40,381 nt of DNA from JACMNW01 sp031413495 (GCA_031413495.1 JANOFE010000162.1:1-40381), one strand, 5' to 3'; shown: positions 7,629-16,352, counted from the first letter of the stretch. The notes: a model not told the origin generated them from the letters alone. Made by a program: numbers and translations.

Positions 7629-8207
7629 TCAGACCGCTGCACGCTTGCGGCGCAAAGCAGCAAGGCCTGCCAAGCCAGCCAGCAACATCAACCCTGCTGC
7701 AGGCACTGGCACCGCCGAAGGCACCGGGCTGTAATAAACCGAACCGTGCGACAGGTTTTTCCCAAGCGTCGTGCAACCATTCACATTGCAACGTTCACGC
7801 TGGATGTTCCAGGTGCCGGACAGTGCCGACGCCAAGTCACCAAGCAGGAATGCACCAAACTGGTGACCGGATTTGAGCACGATCATCAGCGGACCCATGC
7901 CGGAATAGCTGGTAATCGCCCAAGTCCCGGACGCAGAGTTCTGGCCAGTCGCTTCAGCTTCGATCGACCCATCGCCAGCAGTCGGATCCGTTGACACACC
8001 AACAATCCAATTGGTCAGACCGAAAAAGTCCAGATCATTTTCAGCAATACCGTGCCGTCCAAGATCATTACCAGCCATACATTGGGCATCAGAAGCACCG
8101 TCAAGTGTGAATGACACATGGTTCACCACACATGTGGCCGCGTTTGCCGATGTTGCAAGGAACATTGCGCCTACAATAGCCGCGATCCTAGTTCTAAAAT
8201 TCATCAT
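7629..8207 (-). CDS. VPLPA-CTERM sorting-domain exported protein
   Basis: Secreted protein with an exosortase-type C-terminal anchor. The N terminus has a signal peptide, MNFRTRIAAIVGAMFLATSANA, probably cut before ATC. The C terminus is AVPVPAAGLMLLAGLAGL then ALRRKRAAV: a VP-P-A motif, a short membrane helix and a basic tail, the VPLPA-CTERM layout processed by a dedicated exosortase in Rhodobacterales. The mature part (about 150 residues) is Gly/Ser/Ala-rich with four cysteines and has no family I recognise. Three ATGs in a row (8210, 8207, 8204) follow CGGGG; 8207 has the best spacing. No exosortase gene lies in the window. Confidence 0.85.
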   Translation of the reverse strand: MMNFRTRIAAIVGAMFLATSANAATCVVNHVSFTLDGASDAQCMAGNDLGRHGIAENDLDFFGLTNWIVGVSTDPTAGDGSIEAEATGQNSASGTWAITSYSGMGPLMIVLKSGHQFGAFLLGDLASALSGTWNIQRERCNVNGCTTLGKNLSHGSVYYSPVPSAVPVPAAGLMLLAGLAGLAALRRKRAAV

Positions 8208-8210
8208 CAT

Positions 8211-8666
8211 CACCCCGATAATACGATACCTACCACCCTCAACATATAGCAATGCGTATAGGTAGCGCGAGCGTATTTTGCGTTTACGTCCAATTTACAA
8301 CTATAGATTGCAGTCAGAGACGACGCTCAATCCAGAGCCCAGAATGAGAGCGGTTTATGGGTGAAAATTAATTAAATTCGTCAGTATTCTGAAACATTTG
8401 GAAACACTGCAAACGACGGCTTTTGTGACTTCGCGCCCAGGATCAAGCCGATCTTTGAACCCGATGCTACAACCGCGATTCGTGGCAGAGGGTGTGTTGG
8501 CTGAACGTCAAAGTTGTGGGTGTCAAAAATGCTGTGCCCCCTTGTCGCGAGCCTAACCAAGGTGCGTTGGTTTTTTCCGGGTCGTGCCGTCTGCCCATAA
8601 CCCATTGCACCCAAGGCATCTGGCAGCTAGACGAACGCACTGCCCTGCCCCGCATTCGGAGCTTTG
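8211..8666. other. Intergenic region upstream of nhaA-like gene
   Basis: About 450 bp between divergent genes. It is relatively A+T-rich around 8340-8400. Short open frames on both strands lack ribosome sites and plausible composition. I see no tRNA, strong hairpin or clear repeat; it probably holds two divergent promoters. Confidence 0.5.
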
Positions 8667-9881
8667 ATGTACCGTGTCTCTCCCTTTGTGCGAAATTTCG
8701 CTTGGGCGCTGCTGGCTGGTATGGCGCTTGCGACGCTATGGGTAAATCTGTTGCCTGCCAGTTATTACGACGTCATTGAATGGCGTTTGGCAGATTTGGA
8801 TTTGCCGCGCTGGATGGCGGATCAAACCACCAGCGTGACGCCACTTAAAATCGTTGGCGACGGCTTGATGGCGTTTTTCATGTTTTTTGTGGGCAAAGAG
8901 CTGTGGGAATCCCTTGTGTTGGAACGCGGCGCGCTAAGCGGGCGGCGCGCCTTGGTGCCGATGGGTCTTTCGGTTGGCGCGATGATCGGGGCTGCCGTTG
9001 TCTGGTTGCTGGTGTCGGGTATGATTGAAACTGCCGAAGAGGCAGAGTTTGCCACCGGATGGGCCGTTCCTTTGGGATCGGATGTTGTCTTGTGCTACCT
9101 GATGGGGCGCTGGGTGTTTGGTGCAGGCCATATGGCGCTGCATGTCCTTCTTTTGCTGACAATCTCGGCCGATATTATCGGGCTTTTGGTCTTGGGGCTG
9201 TCTGCCCCCAATGTGTCACTGCGCCTGCTTTGGTTGGCGTTGCCGTTGATTGCAAGTGTGTCGGCATGGTTTTTTGCCGGACGTAGCCCGTCGGGATTTG
9301 CATCAGAGCGGCGCAAACGACAAACGCTTTATCTGTGGCCCTATATCAGCGCGGGTGTGATTGGCTGGATCGGGGTCGCGGCATCTGGATTGCCGGCAGC
9401 CCTGGGGTTGCTACCGATCATACCGGCCATTGCCCATGCCGACCGCGCCTTTGGCTTGTTTGCCGAGGCCGAAGCCTTGCTGCACGACCCGTTGAACCGT
9501 TTGGCACATTTTCTGATCCGGCCGTTGGGCGCGATCTTGTTTCTATTCGGATTTACCTTTGGTGGTGTTGATCTTGCAGCCTTTGCACCCACCACAATTG
9601 TGGTTTTGGCGGCCATGTGGATTGGCAAACCTATGGGTCTGGTTGCCGTTTGGGTGGTGTTGGAACGCTTGGCCGGAATGCATCTGCCGCATGGTTTGGT
9701 GCGCCGCGATCTGTATCTGATCGCTTTGATCATGGGGATTGGTTTCACCGTACCGGTTCTGGCGCTGGACCGCGCCTTGCCAGGTGGTGCCATGCAAGAA
9801 GCGGCAAGGTTAGGCTTTGCGCTAAGCCTTTTGGCGGCACCGACGGCACTGGTGTTGTCGCGCCGCCGCTTCAAGCGGTGA
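8667..9881 (+). CDS. NhaA-family Na+/H+ antiporter with altered aspartate pair
   Basis: Inner-membrane NhaA-family protein of 404 residues with about ten to twelve hydrophobic helices. Family landmarks include DGLMAFFMFFVGKEL (residues 65-79), WAVPLGSDVVLCYLMG in place of the TPTDIAFALG block, and IGKPMG in the segment carrying the key lysine. At the ion site, where E. coli NhaA has adjacent Asp163-Asp164, I read ISADIIG, so the first Asp appears to be Ala. Transport activity or stoichiometry may therefore differ. The ATG at 8667 has GGAG five bases upstream; TTG at 8664 is less likely. It stands alone between two intergenic regions. Confidence 0.85.
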   Translation: MYRVSPFVRNFAWALLAGMALATLWVNLLPASYYDVIEWRLADLDLPRWMADQTTSVTPLKIVGDGLMAFFMFFVGKELWESLVLERGALSGRRALVPMGLSVGAMIGAAVVWLLVSGMIETAEEAEFATGWAVPLGSDVVLCYLMGRWVFGAGHMALHVLLLLTISADIIGLLVLGLSAPNVSLRLLWLALPLIASVSAWFFAGRSPSGFASERRKRQTLYLWPYISAGVIGWIGVAASGLPAALGLLPIIPAIAHADRAFGLFAEAEALLHDPLNRLAHFLIRPLGAILFLFGFTFGGVDLAAFAPTTIVVLAAMWIGKPMGLVAVWVVLERLAGMHLPHGLVRRDLYLIALIMGIGFTVPVLALDRALPGGAMQEAARLGFALSLLAAPTALVLSRRRFKR

Positions 9882-10070
9882 AACAGACGGATTTATTTTT
9901 CAAATTGTTGTCAACCGGCGCAGTTTCGACATACTGTTGCCAAATTGGAAATGCTTAGTGGCATGGCCAGTCCTAATCTGTGACGAAAGCTAGAAAACAA
10001 ACCCGGCGTTAATGCAATGCCGGTATCCGGGGAAAAACCCTGGCAGTGAGGCGCAGGCCATGAGGCGTGC

Positions 10071-10724
10071 ATGATCGAGTTTGAGAATGTCAGCAAGTCC
10101 TTCTGGACGGGCAAACAACGCAAGGTCATTCTGGACCGGGCGTCGTTTCGCGTGGAATTGGGCAACTCATTGGGGATTTTGGCAGCCAATGGCACGGGCA
10201 AGACCACCGTCATCAACATGATGGCCGGGTTGGAAAAACCCGACGAAGGCCGGGTGACACGCACATCGCGTATTTCATTCCCGCTGGGGTTTATGGGCGG
10301 GGTTGTCAGCAAACATACCGCAACCGAAAATGCCCGATTTATCGCCAGGCTTTACGGACTGGACCCAGACTATGTCGAAAGCTTTTGTCGTTGGCTGTGC
10401 GGGTTAGAGGAATATTTCGATATGCCGCTTGCCATCTACAGCGCGGGCATGAAAGCGCGGTTTTCATTTTCCCTGATGCTGGCATTGGAATTTGATATCT
10501 ATCTGATCGACGAAGGCATGCCCGCGACGACCGATGTCGAGTTTAATCGCAAGGCCGGGTCCTTGCTGCGGGATCGTCTGAAAGACGCGACGGTGGTGAT
10601 TGTGTCGCATCACCCCCAAACGCTGGAAAAGTTTTGCCGTTCGGCCGCTGTTTTGAAAAACGGGCAGCTCTACATGTTCGAAACCCTGGAAGAGGCGAAG
10701 CGACTTTATGACTATCAAAGTTAA
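10071..10724 (+). CDS. kpsT: Capsule polysaccharide export ABC transporter ATPase (KpsT/CtrD-like)
   Basis: Predicted ATPase subunit of an ABC exporter moving capsular polysaccharide across the inner membrane. It has 217 residues, the size of KpsT/BexA/CtrD. Motifs in order: Walker A region GILAANGTGKTT (residues 35-46), signature YSAGMKARFSFSLML near 125-139, Walker B DIYLIDEG, and a switch His in VSHH. The first glycine of Walker A is Ala here. GAGG lies five bases before the ATG. It overlaps the next gene by 17 bp. No permease (KpsM) gene adjoins it, so the membrane subunit must be encoded elsewhere. Confidence 0.88.
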   Translation: MIEFENVSKSFWTGKQRKVILDRASFRVELGNSLGILAANGTGKTTVINMMAGLEKPDEGRVTRTSRISFPLGFMGGVVSKHTATENARFIARLYGLDPDYVESFCRWLCGLEEYFDMPLAIYSAGMKARFSFSLMLALEFDIYLIDEGMPATTDVEFNRKAGSLLRDRLKDATVVIVSHHPQTLEKFCRSAAVLKNGQLYMFETLEEAKRLYDYQS

Positions 10725-12339
10725 AGCCAACCGGTTTCGAATTCGCCGCCCCGAAACCGCGCGGCCCGCGCCGCCGCCGCTGCCCGCAATGGACGATATG
10801 TTGCTGCCGATGGATGACGGGTTTGGGCCTGAACCCTTTCCAACGGCGCGGGCGGCGACCCCTGCCCCGCCCCCACACGATGCTGCGGCTGAGACGGCAA
10901 TTGATGCGATCAGGCGTGAAGGATTGACCGGCCGGCAATTGCGATTGGCGCGCCGCGTGGCAATGCGAAAAGGCTTGCCTGCAACGTCTGATTTTGATGC
11001 GGTTCGTTTGTTGCGCGCCGCAGGCATTGACCCGTTTCAACGCAATTCCATGCTGGAACTTGTCGCGTCCGAAGGGCAAACACCGCCAACCCTATCGCGC
11101 GAGCTGCAAAAAAATCAGCCCGATGATGGTATCCGACTGCCGCAAACCACAAAGCCGCTGACTGTGCCAACCACCGGGCAGCGTGCCGAGCAAAGCCTTG
11201 CTGCGGATGTGATGAAAATTCAGCGCGACATGGCAAGGCGGCGAAAGCGCAATCTTGCCGTTATGTGTGTGCGGCTGTTCTTCTTTGTGTTCATGCCGAC
11301 GCTGTTTGCAGGCATATATTATTACAAGATCGCGACGCCGCTGTATTCAACACGATCTGAATTTGTCATCCAACAGGCCGAAGCCAAGGGTGTTGGGATG
11401 AGCGGGCTGTTCAGCGGCACCCAGTTTGCAACCTCGCAAGATTCAATTGCGGTGCAGGGCTATTTGCAATCGCGCGAAGCAATGAAACGGCTGGACAATG
11501 ATCTTGGTTTTCGCGCGCATTTTACGCAGCCGCAGATTGATGCCCTGCAACGGCTAAAACCAGATGCCACCGACGAGGCCGCGTACAAACTTTACAAGCG
11601 CAACGTGAAGATCGCCTATGATCCAACCGAAGGCTTGATCAGAATGGACATAATCGCGGCCGATCCTGAAACGACGGCCGCATTTTCACGCGCTTTGATT
11701 GGCTATGCCGAGGAACAGGTTGATCACCTGACAGAGCGTTTGCGCAAAGACCAGATGCAGGGGTCCCGTGAAAGCTATGCCGAGGCCGAGGCCAGCATGC
11801 TTGCGGCCCAGCGAAATGTGCTTGAACTGCAAGAAAAGTATAAGATTTTGTCATCTGAGACAGAAGCGTCGTTGATATCGCAGCAGGTCTCAACGCTCGA
11901 GACGTCGCTGTCGAAGGATCGACTTTCTTTGGCAGAAATGGAACAGAACCTGCAGCCGAACCAAGCCAGAATGGAGCCGCTGAAACGGCGCATTCAGGCG
12001 TTGCAGGACGAGATCAGTTTGCTGCGATCAAAGCTGACCGAAGACAGCCAGGATGGTCAGTCTTTGGCGCAGGTGCAAAGTGAACTGCTGGTTGCCAAGG
12101 CAAATGTCGAGATCCGTCAAATGCTGTTGTCGCAGTCGTTGCAATCGCTGGAAACATCGCGGATCGAGGCCAATCGGCAGGTGCGCTATTTGTCCCTGTC
12201 GGTAAGCCCGGTTGCACCAGATGAGCCAACGTACCCGCGCGCATTTGAAAACACGATGGTTTCGATGCTGATTTTTGCAGGGATATATCTGATGATTTCG
12301 ATGACCGCCGCAATCTTGCGCGAACAGGTCTCGGCGTAA
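10708..12339 (+). CDS. kpsE: Capsule export inner-membrane protein (KpsE/CtrB-like co-polymerase)
   Basis: Predicted polysaccharide co-polymerase spanning the inner membrane with a large periplasmic coiled coil that links the exporter to an outer-membrane channel. It has 543 residues, longer than typical KpsE (about 380) because of a roughly 180-residue cytoplasmic extension that is Pro/Ala-rich (residues 15-65) and then helical (AIDAIRREGLTGRQLRLARR). Helix 1 is at about 187-206 (CVRLFFFVFMPTLFAGIYYY); the coiled coil spans about 345-490; helix 2 is near the C terminus (MVSMLIFAGIYLMISMTAA). Start overlaps kpsT by 17 bp; kdsA follows after 9 bp. Confidence 0.85.
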   Translation: MTIKVKANRFRIRRPETARPAPPPLPAMDDMLLPMDDGFGPEPFPTARAATPAPPPHDAAAETAIDAIRREGLTGRQLRLARRVAMRKGLPATSDFDAVRLLRAAGIDPFQRNSMLELVASEGQTPPTLSRELQKNQPDDGIRLPQTTKPLTVPTTGQRAEQSLAADVMKIQRDMARRRKRNLAVMCVRLFFFVFMPTLFAGIYYYKIATPLYSTRSEFVIQQAEAKGVGMSGLFSGTQFATSQDSIAVQGYLQSREAMKRLDNDLGFRAHFTQPQIDALQRLKPDATDEAAYKLYKRNVKIAYDPTEGLIRMDIIAADPETTAAFSRALIGYAEEQVDHLTERLRKDQMQGSRESYAEAEASMLAAQRNVLELQEKYKILSSETEASLISQQVSTLETSLSKDRLSLAEMEQNLQPNQARMEPLKRRIQALQDEISLLRSKLTEDSQDGQSLAQVQSELLVAKANVEIRQMLLSQSLQSLETSRIEANRQVRYLSLSVSPVAPDEPTYPRAFENTMVSMLIFAGIYLMISMTAAILREQVSA

Positions 12340-12348
12340 GGAGCAGGC

Positions 12349-13179
12349 ATGAAAGATGTTGTTTTTGGTGGTCTGCGGGTGGGCAATGCGCAGCCGCTTT
12401 TGGTGATCGCAGGGCCATGCCAGCTGGAAAGCCTGGATCATGCGCAAACGATTGCCGGCACGATGGCCGAAGTTTGCAAGACCGCAGGCGCGCAATATGT
12501 GTTCAAGGCCAGCTATGACAAAGCCAACCGCACCTCGCTTGGCGGGCGGCGCGGTTTGGGCATGGAAGCGGGGCTAAAGGTGCTGGAGACGATCCGCGCC
12601 ACAGGCCTGCCGGTGCTGACGGATGTGCATGACGCGGGCCAAGCGCGCGAGGCGGGCGCGGTGGTGGATGTGATCCAGATACCGGCGTTTCTGTGCCGTC
12701 AGACTGATTTACTGCTGGCTGCCGGGGAAACCGGGGCGGTGGTCAATATCAAGAAGGGTCAGTTTCTGGCGCCATGGGATATGGCGAATGTGGCGGCAAA
12801 AGTGGCCTCTACCGGCAACGAACAGATATTGCTGACCGAACGCGGCGCAAGTTTTGGCTATAATGCGTTGGTGACGGACATGCGCAGTTTGCCGATCATG
12901 ATGCGCACCGGCTATCCGGTGATCATGGATGCGACCCATTCCGTGCAACAACCCGGCGGGCTGGGTGGATCAAGCGGCGGGCAACGCGAATTTGCCCCTG
13001 TGATGGCGCGGGCTGCCGTATCTTTGGGGATTGCGGGGGTCTTCATCGAGACGCATGAGGCCCCTGACACCGCACCATCCGACGGGCTAAACATGATCCC
13101 GCTGTCACAGATGGCGGGCGTGATCGACAGCTTGATGCGGTTTGATCAATTGGCAAAGGCAGACCCTTTATGGGTGTAA
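12349..13179 (+). CDS. kdsA: 3-deoxy-8-phosphooctulonate (Kdo-8-P) synthase
   Basis: Condenses arabinose 5-phosphate with phosphoenolpyruvate to Kdo 8-phosphate, the precursor of Kdo in lipopolysaccharide and in the lipid linker of group 2-type capsules. The 276 residues match the family. Visible motifs: VIAGPCQLES (residues 18-27), FKASYDKANRTS (about 50-61), IQIPAFLCRQTDLL, NIKKGQFLAPWDM and MDATHSVQQPGG. GGAG five bases before the ATG, only 9 bases after kpsE, puts it in the capsule-export operon. Whether another kdsA copy exists elsewhere cannot be seen. Confidence 0.95.
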   Translation: MKDVVFGGLRVGNAQPLLVIAGPCQLESLDHAQTIAGTMAEVCKTAGAQYVFKASYDKANRTSLGGRRGLGMEAGLKVLETIRATGLPVLTDVHDAGQAREAGAVVDVIQIPAFLCRQTDLLLAAGETGAVVNIKKGQFLAPWDMANVAAKVASTGNEQILLTERGASFGYNALVTDMRSLPIMMRTGYPVIMDATHSVQQPGGLGGSSGGQREFAPVMARAAVSLGIAGVFIETHEAPDTAPSDGLNMIPLSQMAGVIDSLMRFDQLAKADPLWV

Positions 13180-13253
13180 GTGGCCAGATTTTTCTAAACA
13201 TTTTGGGCAATATCTGCGGGTGACGTTTTTACCTCCCGATGTTGGATATCGGA

Positions 13254-14429
13254 TCAAGCCACTTGCCCCGCAGCCCAGCCCGACGACCAGGCCCATTGAA
13301 AATTATAGCCGCCCAACCAGCCCGTTACATCAACAACCTCACCTATAAAATAAAGCCCCGGCACTGCTTTTGCTTGCATCGTGCGGGCATCAAGGGCGTC
13401 AGTATCGACACCACCCAAGGTGACCTCGGCTGTGCGATAGCCTTCGGACCCCACCGGAACCACCCGCCAGCGATGCACACGGTCCGCGATCTGCGCAAGC
13501 CTGGCACGGGACAGTTCAGCCAGCGGCAGCTCGATTGCAAGATCAGCCTCTATATGCCGCGCAAGGCGTTCGGGAACGATGCGACCAAGGGCTGTGCGCA
13601 AGGCGATGCGACCCGTTTCAGATTTGATGATTTGCAGCGAAGTCGCGCAATCCTGACCCTTTGCAAGGTCAATCAAAAGTGCATTCCCCTCTTGCCAGTA
13701 GCTGGAAATCTGCAGAATTGCCGGGCCGGACAAACCGCGATGGGTGAACAGCACCGCTTCATCAAAGCCGGTTTTATCTGCGGTTACGCGCCCCTGAACC
13801 GACAGCCCAGCAAGCGGTTTCAGATGCATCAGGTCCTGTTCGGCAAAGGTCAGTGGCACCAGCGCTGGCCGGGTTGGCACGATGGGCAAGCCAAATGATT
13901 GGGCCAGATGATAGCCATAGGCGGTTGCCCCCATCTTGGGGATGGACTTGCCACCTGTCGCCACAATCACGGACTGTGCTGTTACGGGGCCACGCGCCGT
14001 TTCAATTTGAAAACCGGTTTCTGTTTTGGCAACGGCACCCAATGCGCAGCCAAGCCACATCTGCACGCCTGCGTCTGCCATGGATTTTGTCAGCATCGAA
14101 ATAACCTGGGTTGCCGGGCCATCACAAAACAATTGGCCGAGCGTTTTTTCGTGCCAAGCAATGTTTGCGCCGTCCATTCGGGCGATGAAATCCCATTGTG
14201 TAAAGCGTTTCAGGGAGGAAAGCGCAAAACGCGGATTGCGGGATAAAAATCGTTCGGGCGCTATGCCGAGATTGGTAAAATTGCACCGCCCGCCGCCCGA
14301 GATACGAATTTTCTCGCCCGGTGCTTTTGCATGATCAATGATCAGCACCCGCCGGCCACGATTGCCCGCTTCCACAGCGGCCATCATGCCAGCGGCCCCT
14401 GCGCCAAGAACAATCACATCTACATTCAT
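13254..14429 (-). CDS. HI0933/YhiN-family FAD-dependent oxidoreductase
   Basis: Predicted flavoprotein of 391 residues in the HI0933 (YhiN/BaiN-like) family; the substrate is generally unknown, and some gut members reduce steroid intermediates. The dinucleotide fold VDVIVLGAGAAGMMAAVEAG opens the protein, followed by the family hallmark GEKIRISGGGRCNFTN (residues 38-53). Also conserved are VIVATGGKSIPKMGATAYGY and the C-terminal GLYFIGEVVDVTGWLGGYN (about 354-372), which closes the FAD site. Convergent with kdsA, 74 bp apart. It lies 56 bp downstream of the SCO gene on the same strand, so it may share that transcript. Confidence 0.9.
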   Translation of the reverse strand: MNVDVIVLGAGAAGMMAAVEAGNRGRRVLIIDHAKAPGEKIRISGGGRCNFTNLGIAPERFLSRNPRFALSSLKRFTQWDFIARMDGANIAWHEKTLGQLFCDGPATQVISMLTKSMADAGVQMWLGCALGAVAKTETGFQIETARGPVTAQSVIVATGGKSIPKMGATAYGYHLAQSFGLPIVPTRPALVPLTFAEQDLMHLKPLAGLSVQGRVTADKTGFDEAVLFTHRGLSGPAILQISSYWQEGNALLIDLAKGQDCATSLQIIKSETGRIALRTALGRIVPERLARHIEADLAIELPLAELSRARLAQIADRVHRWRVVPVGSEGYRTAEVTLGGVDTDALDARTMQAKAVPGLYFIGEVVDVTGWLGGYNFQWAWSSGWAAGQVA

Positions 14430-14485
14430 GCCCGCGTGTTAGCGCGGTTGCAGCGAAACGGCAACGCATGCCCAGCTGTGTGACC

Positions 14486-15124
14486 CTAGCCCTTTGGTGC
14501 ATAGCCTGCGATCAGGTCAATCACGCGATCGGTCGTCAGGATCGGCGGAATGACGGTTAGAAAACCGCCCCTCGCATCCAGCAAATAAAGAAAACTGCCA
14601 TGCGCAAAAACATCGCCGTGTTTTGCATCTTGAAACACAAGGCTGCTGTCGATGGAAAAGGCGTTGTAGGCCGCGCGCAGGGCGGCCTGATCACCGGTCA
14701 GACCGATAAAATTTGGGCTATGCTGGCGTAACGCTGGCCCCAGGGTTGCGACCGTGTCGCGTACCGGATCAACGGTGATCAAGACCGGGGTAAGCGCCAC
14801 ACCGCGCACAGCAAGACCCCGTTCGACTTCGGCCATTTGCGGCAAGGCAACCGAACAAATCTCGCGGCATGACGCATATCCGAAGAACAGCAATTGCAAG
14901 TTACCCTTTGGGTCGGCTTCGCTGCGCGGTTGGCCGGTCTGATCAATCAAGGTAAACGCCCCGCCAAGATCAAACGGCAACGGCAAGCCTTCAAGCGCAG
15001 GCAGGACTTTGATTTGCGCATGAGCGTCGGAATCAGACTTGGACTGGTGCACTTTGCCGTCATGTGCCAAGGCGGCTGTTGCAACCCCAAAGGTCATCAC
15101 AAGCCACAGACCGCGCAAGATCAC
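14486..15124 (-). CDS. SCO1/SenC/PrrC-family periplasmic copper protein
   Basis: Thioredoxin-fold exported protein that in this family delivers copper to, or reduces, the CuA site of cytochrome oxidase. The protein has 212 residues with an N-terminal signal or anchor (WLVMTFGVATAALAHDG). The metal/thiol motif is Cys86-x3-Cys90 in ASCREICSVALP, and the third ligand is probably His175 in VFAHGSFLYLLDARG. A His-containing segment (HDGKVHQSKSDSDAHAQ) follows the signal. The GTG start overlaps the TGA of the upstream gene (GTGA), with GAGG seven bases before it, so translation is coupled to the two secreted proteins upstream. Confidence 0.88.
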   Translation of the reverse strand: MILRGLWLVMTFGVATAALAHDGKVHQSKSDSDAHAQIKVLPALEGLPLPFDLGGAFTLIDQTGQPRSEADPKGNLQLLFFGYASCREICSVALPQMAEVERGLAVRGVALTPVLITVDPVRDTVATLGPALRQHSPNFIGLTGDQAALRAAYNAFSIDSSLVFQDAKHGDVFAHGSFLYLLDARGGFLTVIPPILTTDRVIDLIAGYAPKG

Positions 15125-15699
15125 TTGAACGCCTCAGCGATGAAAGCGGCATCTGCATCAAGACCCAATCCCAGATAGCCGGTCGCAGCGATCCTTGCAT
15201 TGACGCGCGGGTCGCGGCGAAACCAAGGGTCTTTGCCTGTGTTATCCGGGTTGGCTGCTTGCCAATCTTTTGTCCATTTGTTGGCTTTGACCCAATCCGC
15301 CGTTCCCACGGCGCGAATCTTTTGCAGCTGATAGATATTGGCAGCCCCTATATCGGGATCGGTCAGCATAAGACCGTCAACCTCGACCAATTCGCCGCAA
15401 TAGGGCAGCAGGTCACTGGCAGCGCCCGAAAACACCGGTTGTCCATTTTTGTTTGGATAAACCAATGCGTTGTCGGCCATGCGCAAAAGCCCGAGCTGGC
15501 GCTTGCCAGCACCACAATCAGCCGGGCAGTCGGCGGTTATTTCACACAAGATATCGACTACTTTTGCCTCAAACCGGGCGGGGTGTTCGGCGTAAAGGTT
15601 CCAGGATGTGGCTTCCGACCCCGCCGAGAAATCTTGCGCAGCAACGGCGTATGGCACGGCAAAAAGCGCAGAAAAGATAAATGTTTTCAACACGTTCAT
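15121..15699 (-). CDS. Secreted cysteine-containing protein, unknown function
   Basis: A 192-residue exported protein with signal peptide MNVLKTFIFSALFAVPYAVA, cut probably before AQDFS. I recognise no family. The mature part has a cysteine cluster, Cys52-x5-Cys58-x3-Cys62, in VVDILCEITADCPADCG, and a later Cys101 in LLPYCGELVEVDG; a YLGLGLD motif is near the end. The start at 15699 follows GGGAC and an apparent signal peptide; the longer frame from 15762 lacks one. It sits 13 bp after the gene at 15713-16174 and overlaps the SCO gene by 4 bp. A role in copper or thiol handling with the SCO protein is inferred from context only. Confidence 0.7.
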   Translation of the reverse strand: MNVLKTFIFSALFAVPYAVAAQDFSAGSEATSWNLYAEHPARFEAKVVDILCEITADCPADCGAGKRQLGLLRMADNALVYPNKNGQPVFSGAASDLLPYCGELVEVDGLMLTDPDIGAANIYQLQKIRAVGTADWVKANKWTKDWQAANPDNTGKDPWFRRDPRVNARIAATGYLGLGLDADAAFIAEAFK

Positions 15700-15712
15700 C
15701 TGCTTGTCCCTT

Positions 15713-16174
15713 TCATTTTGGCGCGGGAATGGCGAAATCGGGCACGACGCCGTAATCGGCATGTGTCAGGCGGGTGATGCCGTCGTTCTTTACGATTTTT
15801 GAAACAACGATGTAGTTCAGCCCATCCCGGCGATACAACATGCCATCCGCAGTTACGGTATCTGACGCCATTGAAAGCTGCGTATCGCCACCGTTTGACC
15901 CATCATCAGCGTCAATCTTCAGCACCATATAGACCTGGCCATCCTCGCCAAGCAGCCCCACCGGCACACCCCCCGCCGAACACCACATGGCGCAGGTGTG
16001 ATGTGATGATCCGACCACAGCATCCGGCCCCCCCATGACGCCCGAAAAATAACACCAGGTATCAATAAATTCGCCTTTTATCGTAACGCGTTCGCCCTCT
16101 GCCGCGGCAAAAGCGAAAACGGGCAGGCAGGTAAAAAACAGCGCAGAGCAGAGCATGGTAAATTTGAATTTCAT
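15713..16174 (-). CDS. Secreted Cys/His-motif protein, unknown function
   Basis: A 153-residue exported protein, first gene of the SCO operon. The signal peptide is MKFKFTMLCSALFFTCLPVFAFA. The mature N-terminal half carries Cys41 in DTWCYFSG, then His58-His59-x-Cys61-x3-Cys65 in SSHHTCAMWCSAGG: four to five potential metal ligands in 25 residues. A beta-rich C-terminal half follows (VYMVLKIDADD; LNYIVVSKIV). I do not recognise a named family. The start at 16174 follows GGGGGG and the signal sequence; the frame from 16231 adds a non-signal extension. Confidence 0.7.
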   Translation of the reverse strand: MKFKFTMLCSALFFTCLPVFAFAAAEGERVTIKGEFIDTWCYFSGVMGGPDAVVGSSHHTCAMWCSAGGVPVGLLGEDGQVYMVLKIDADDGSNGGDTQLSMASDTVTADGMLYRRDGLNYIVVSKIVKNDGITRLTHADYGVVPDFAIPAPK

Positions 16175-16311
16175 GAAATTCCCCCCGATTCTGCAAAGAT
16201 GATACCGGCAAATCCGCAAAACAAATGTCACGAGCTGTTTATCACCCTGTGAAGAACGGCCAATCTTAGGCGCTTAGGCAAAGGGCAGACCTGAAAAGCA
16301 CGAAAAGGCAC

Positions 16312-16340
16312 TTGCGGGGCCAGTGGGGCTTCGCTACATA
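16312..16340 (+). promoter_or_regulatory. Sigma-70-type promoter for tRNA-Gln
   Basis: TTGCGG (16312-16317) and TACATA (16335-16340) are 17 bp apart; transcription would start about six bases before the tRNA. Confidence 0.6.
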
Positions 16341-16352
16341 CCCGCGCACAGT

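Noticed and set aside
8381..8614. 77-residue minus-strand open frame upstream of the NhaA gene
   Set aside because: No ribosome site, atypical composition and it sits in the probable promoter region.
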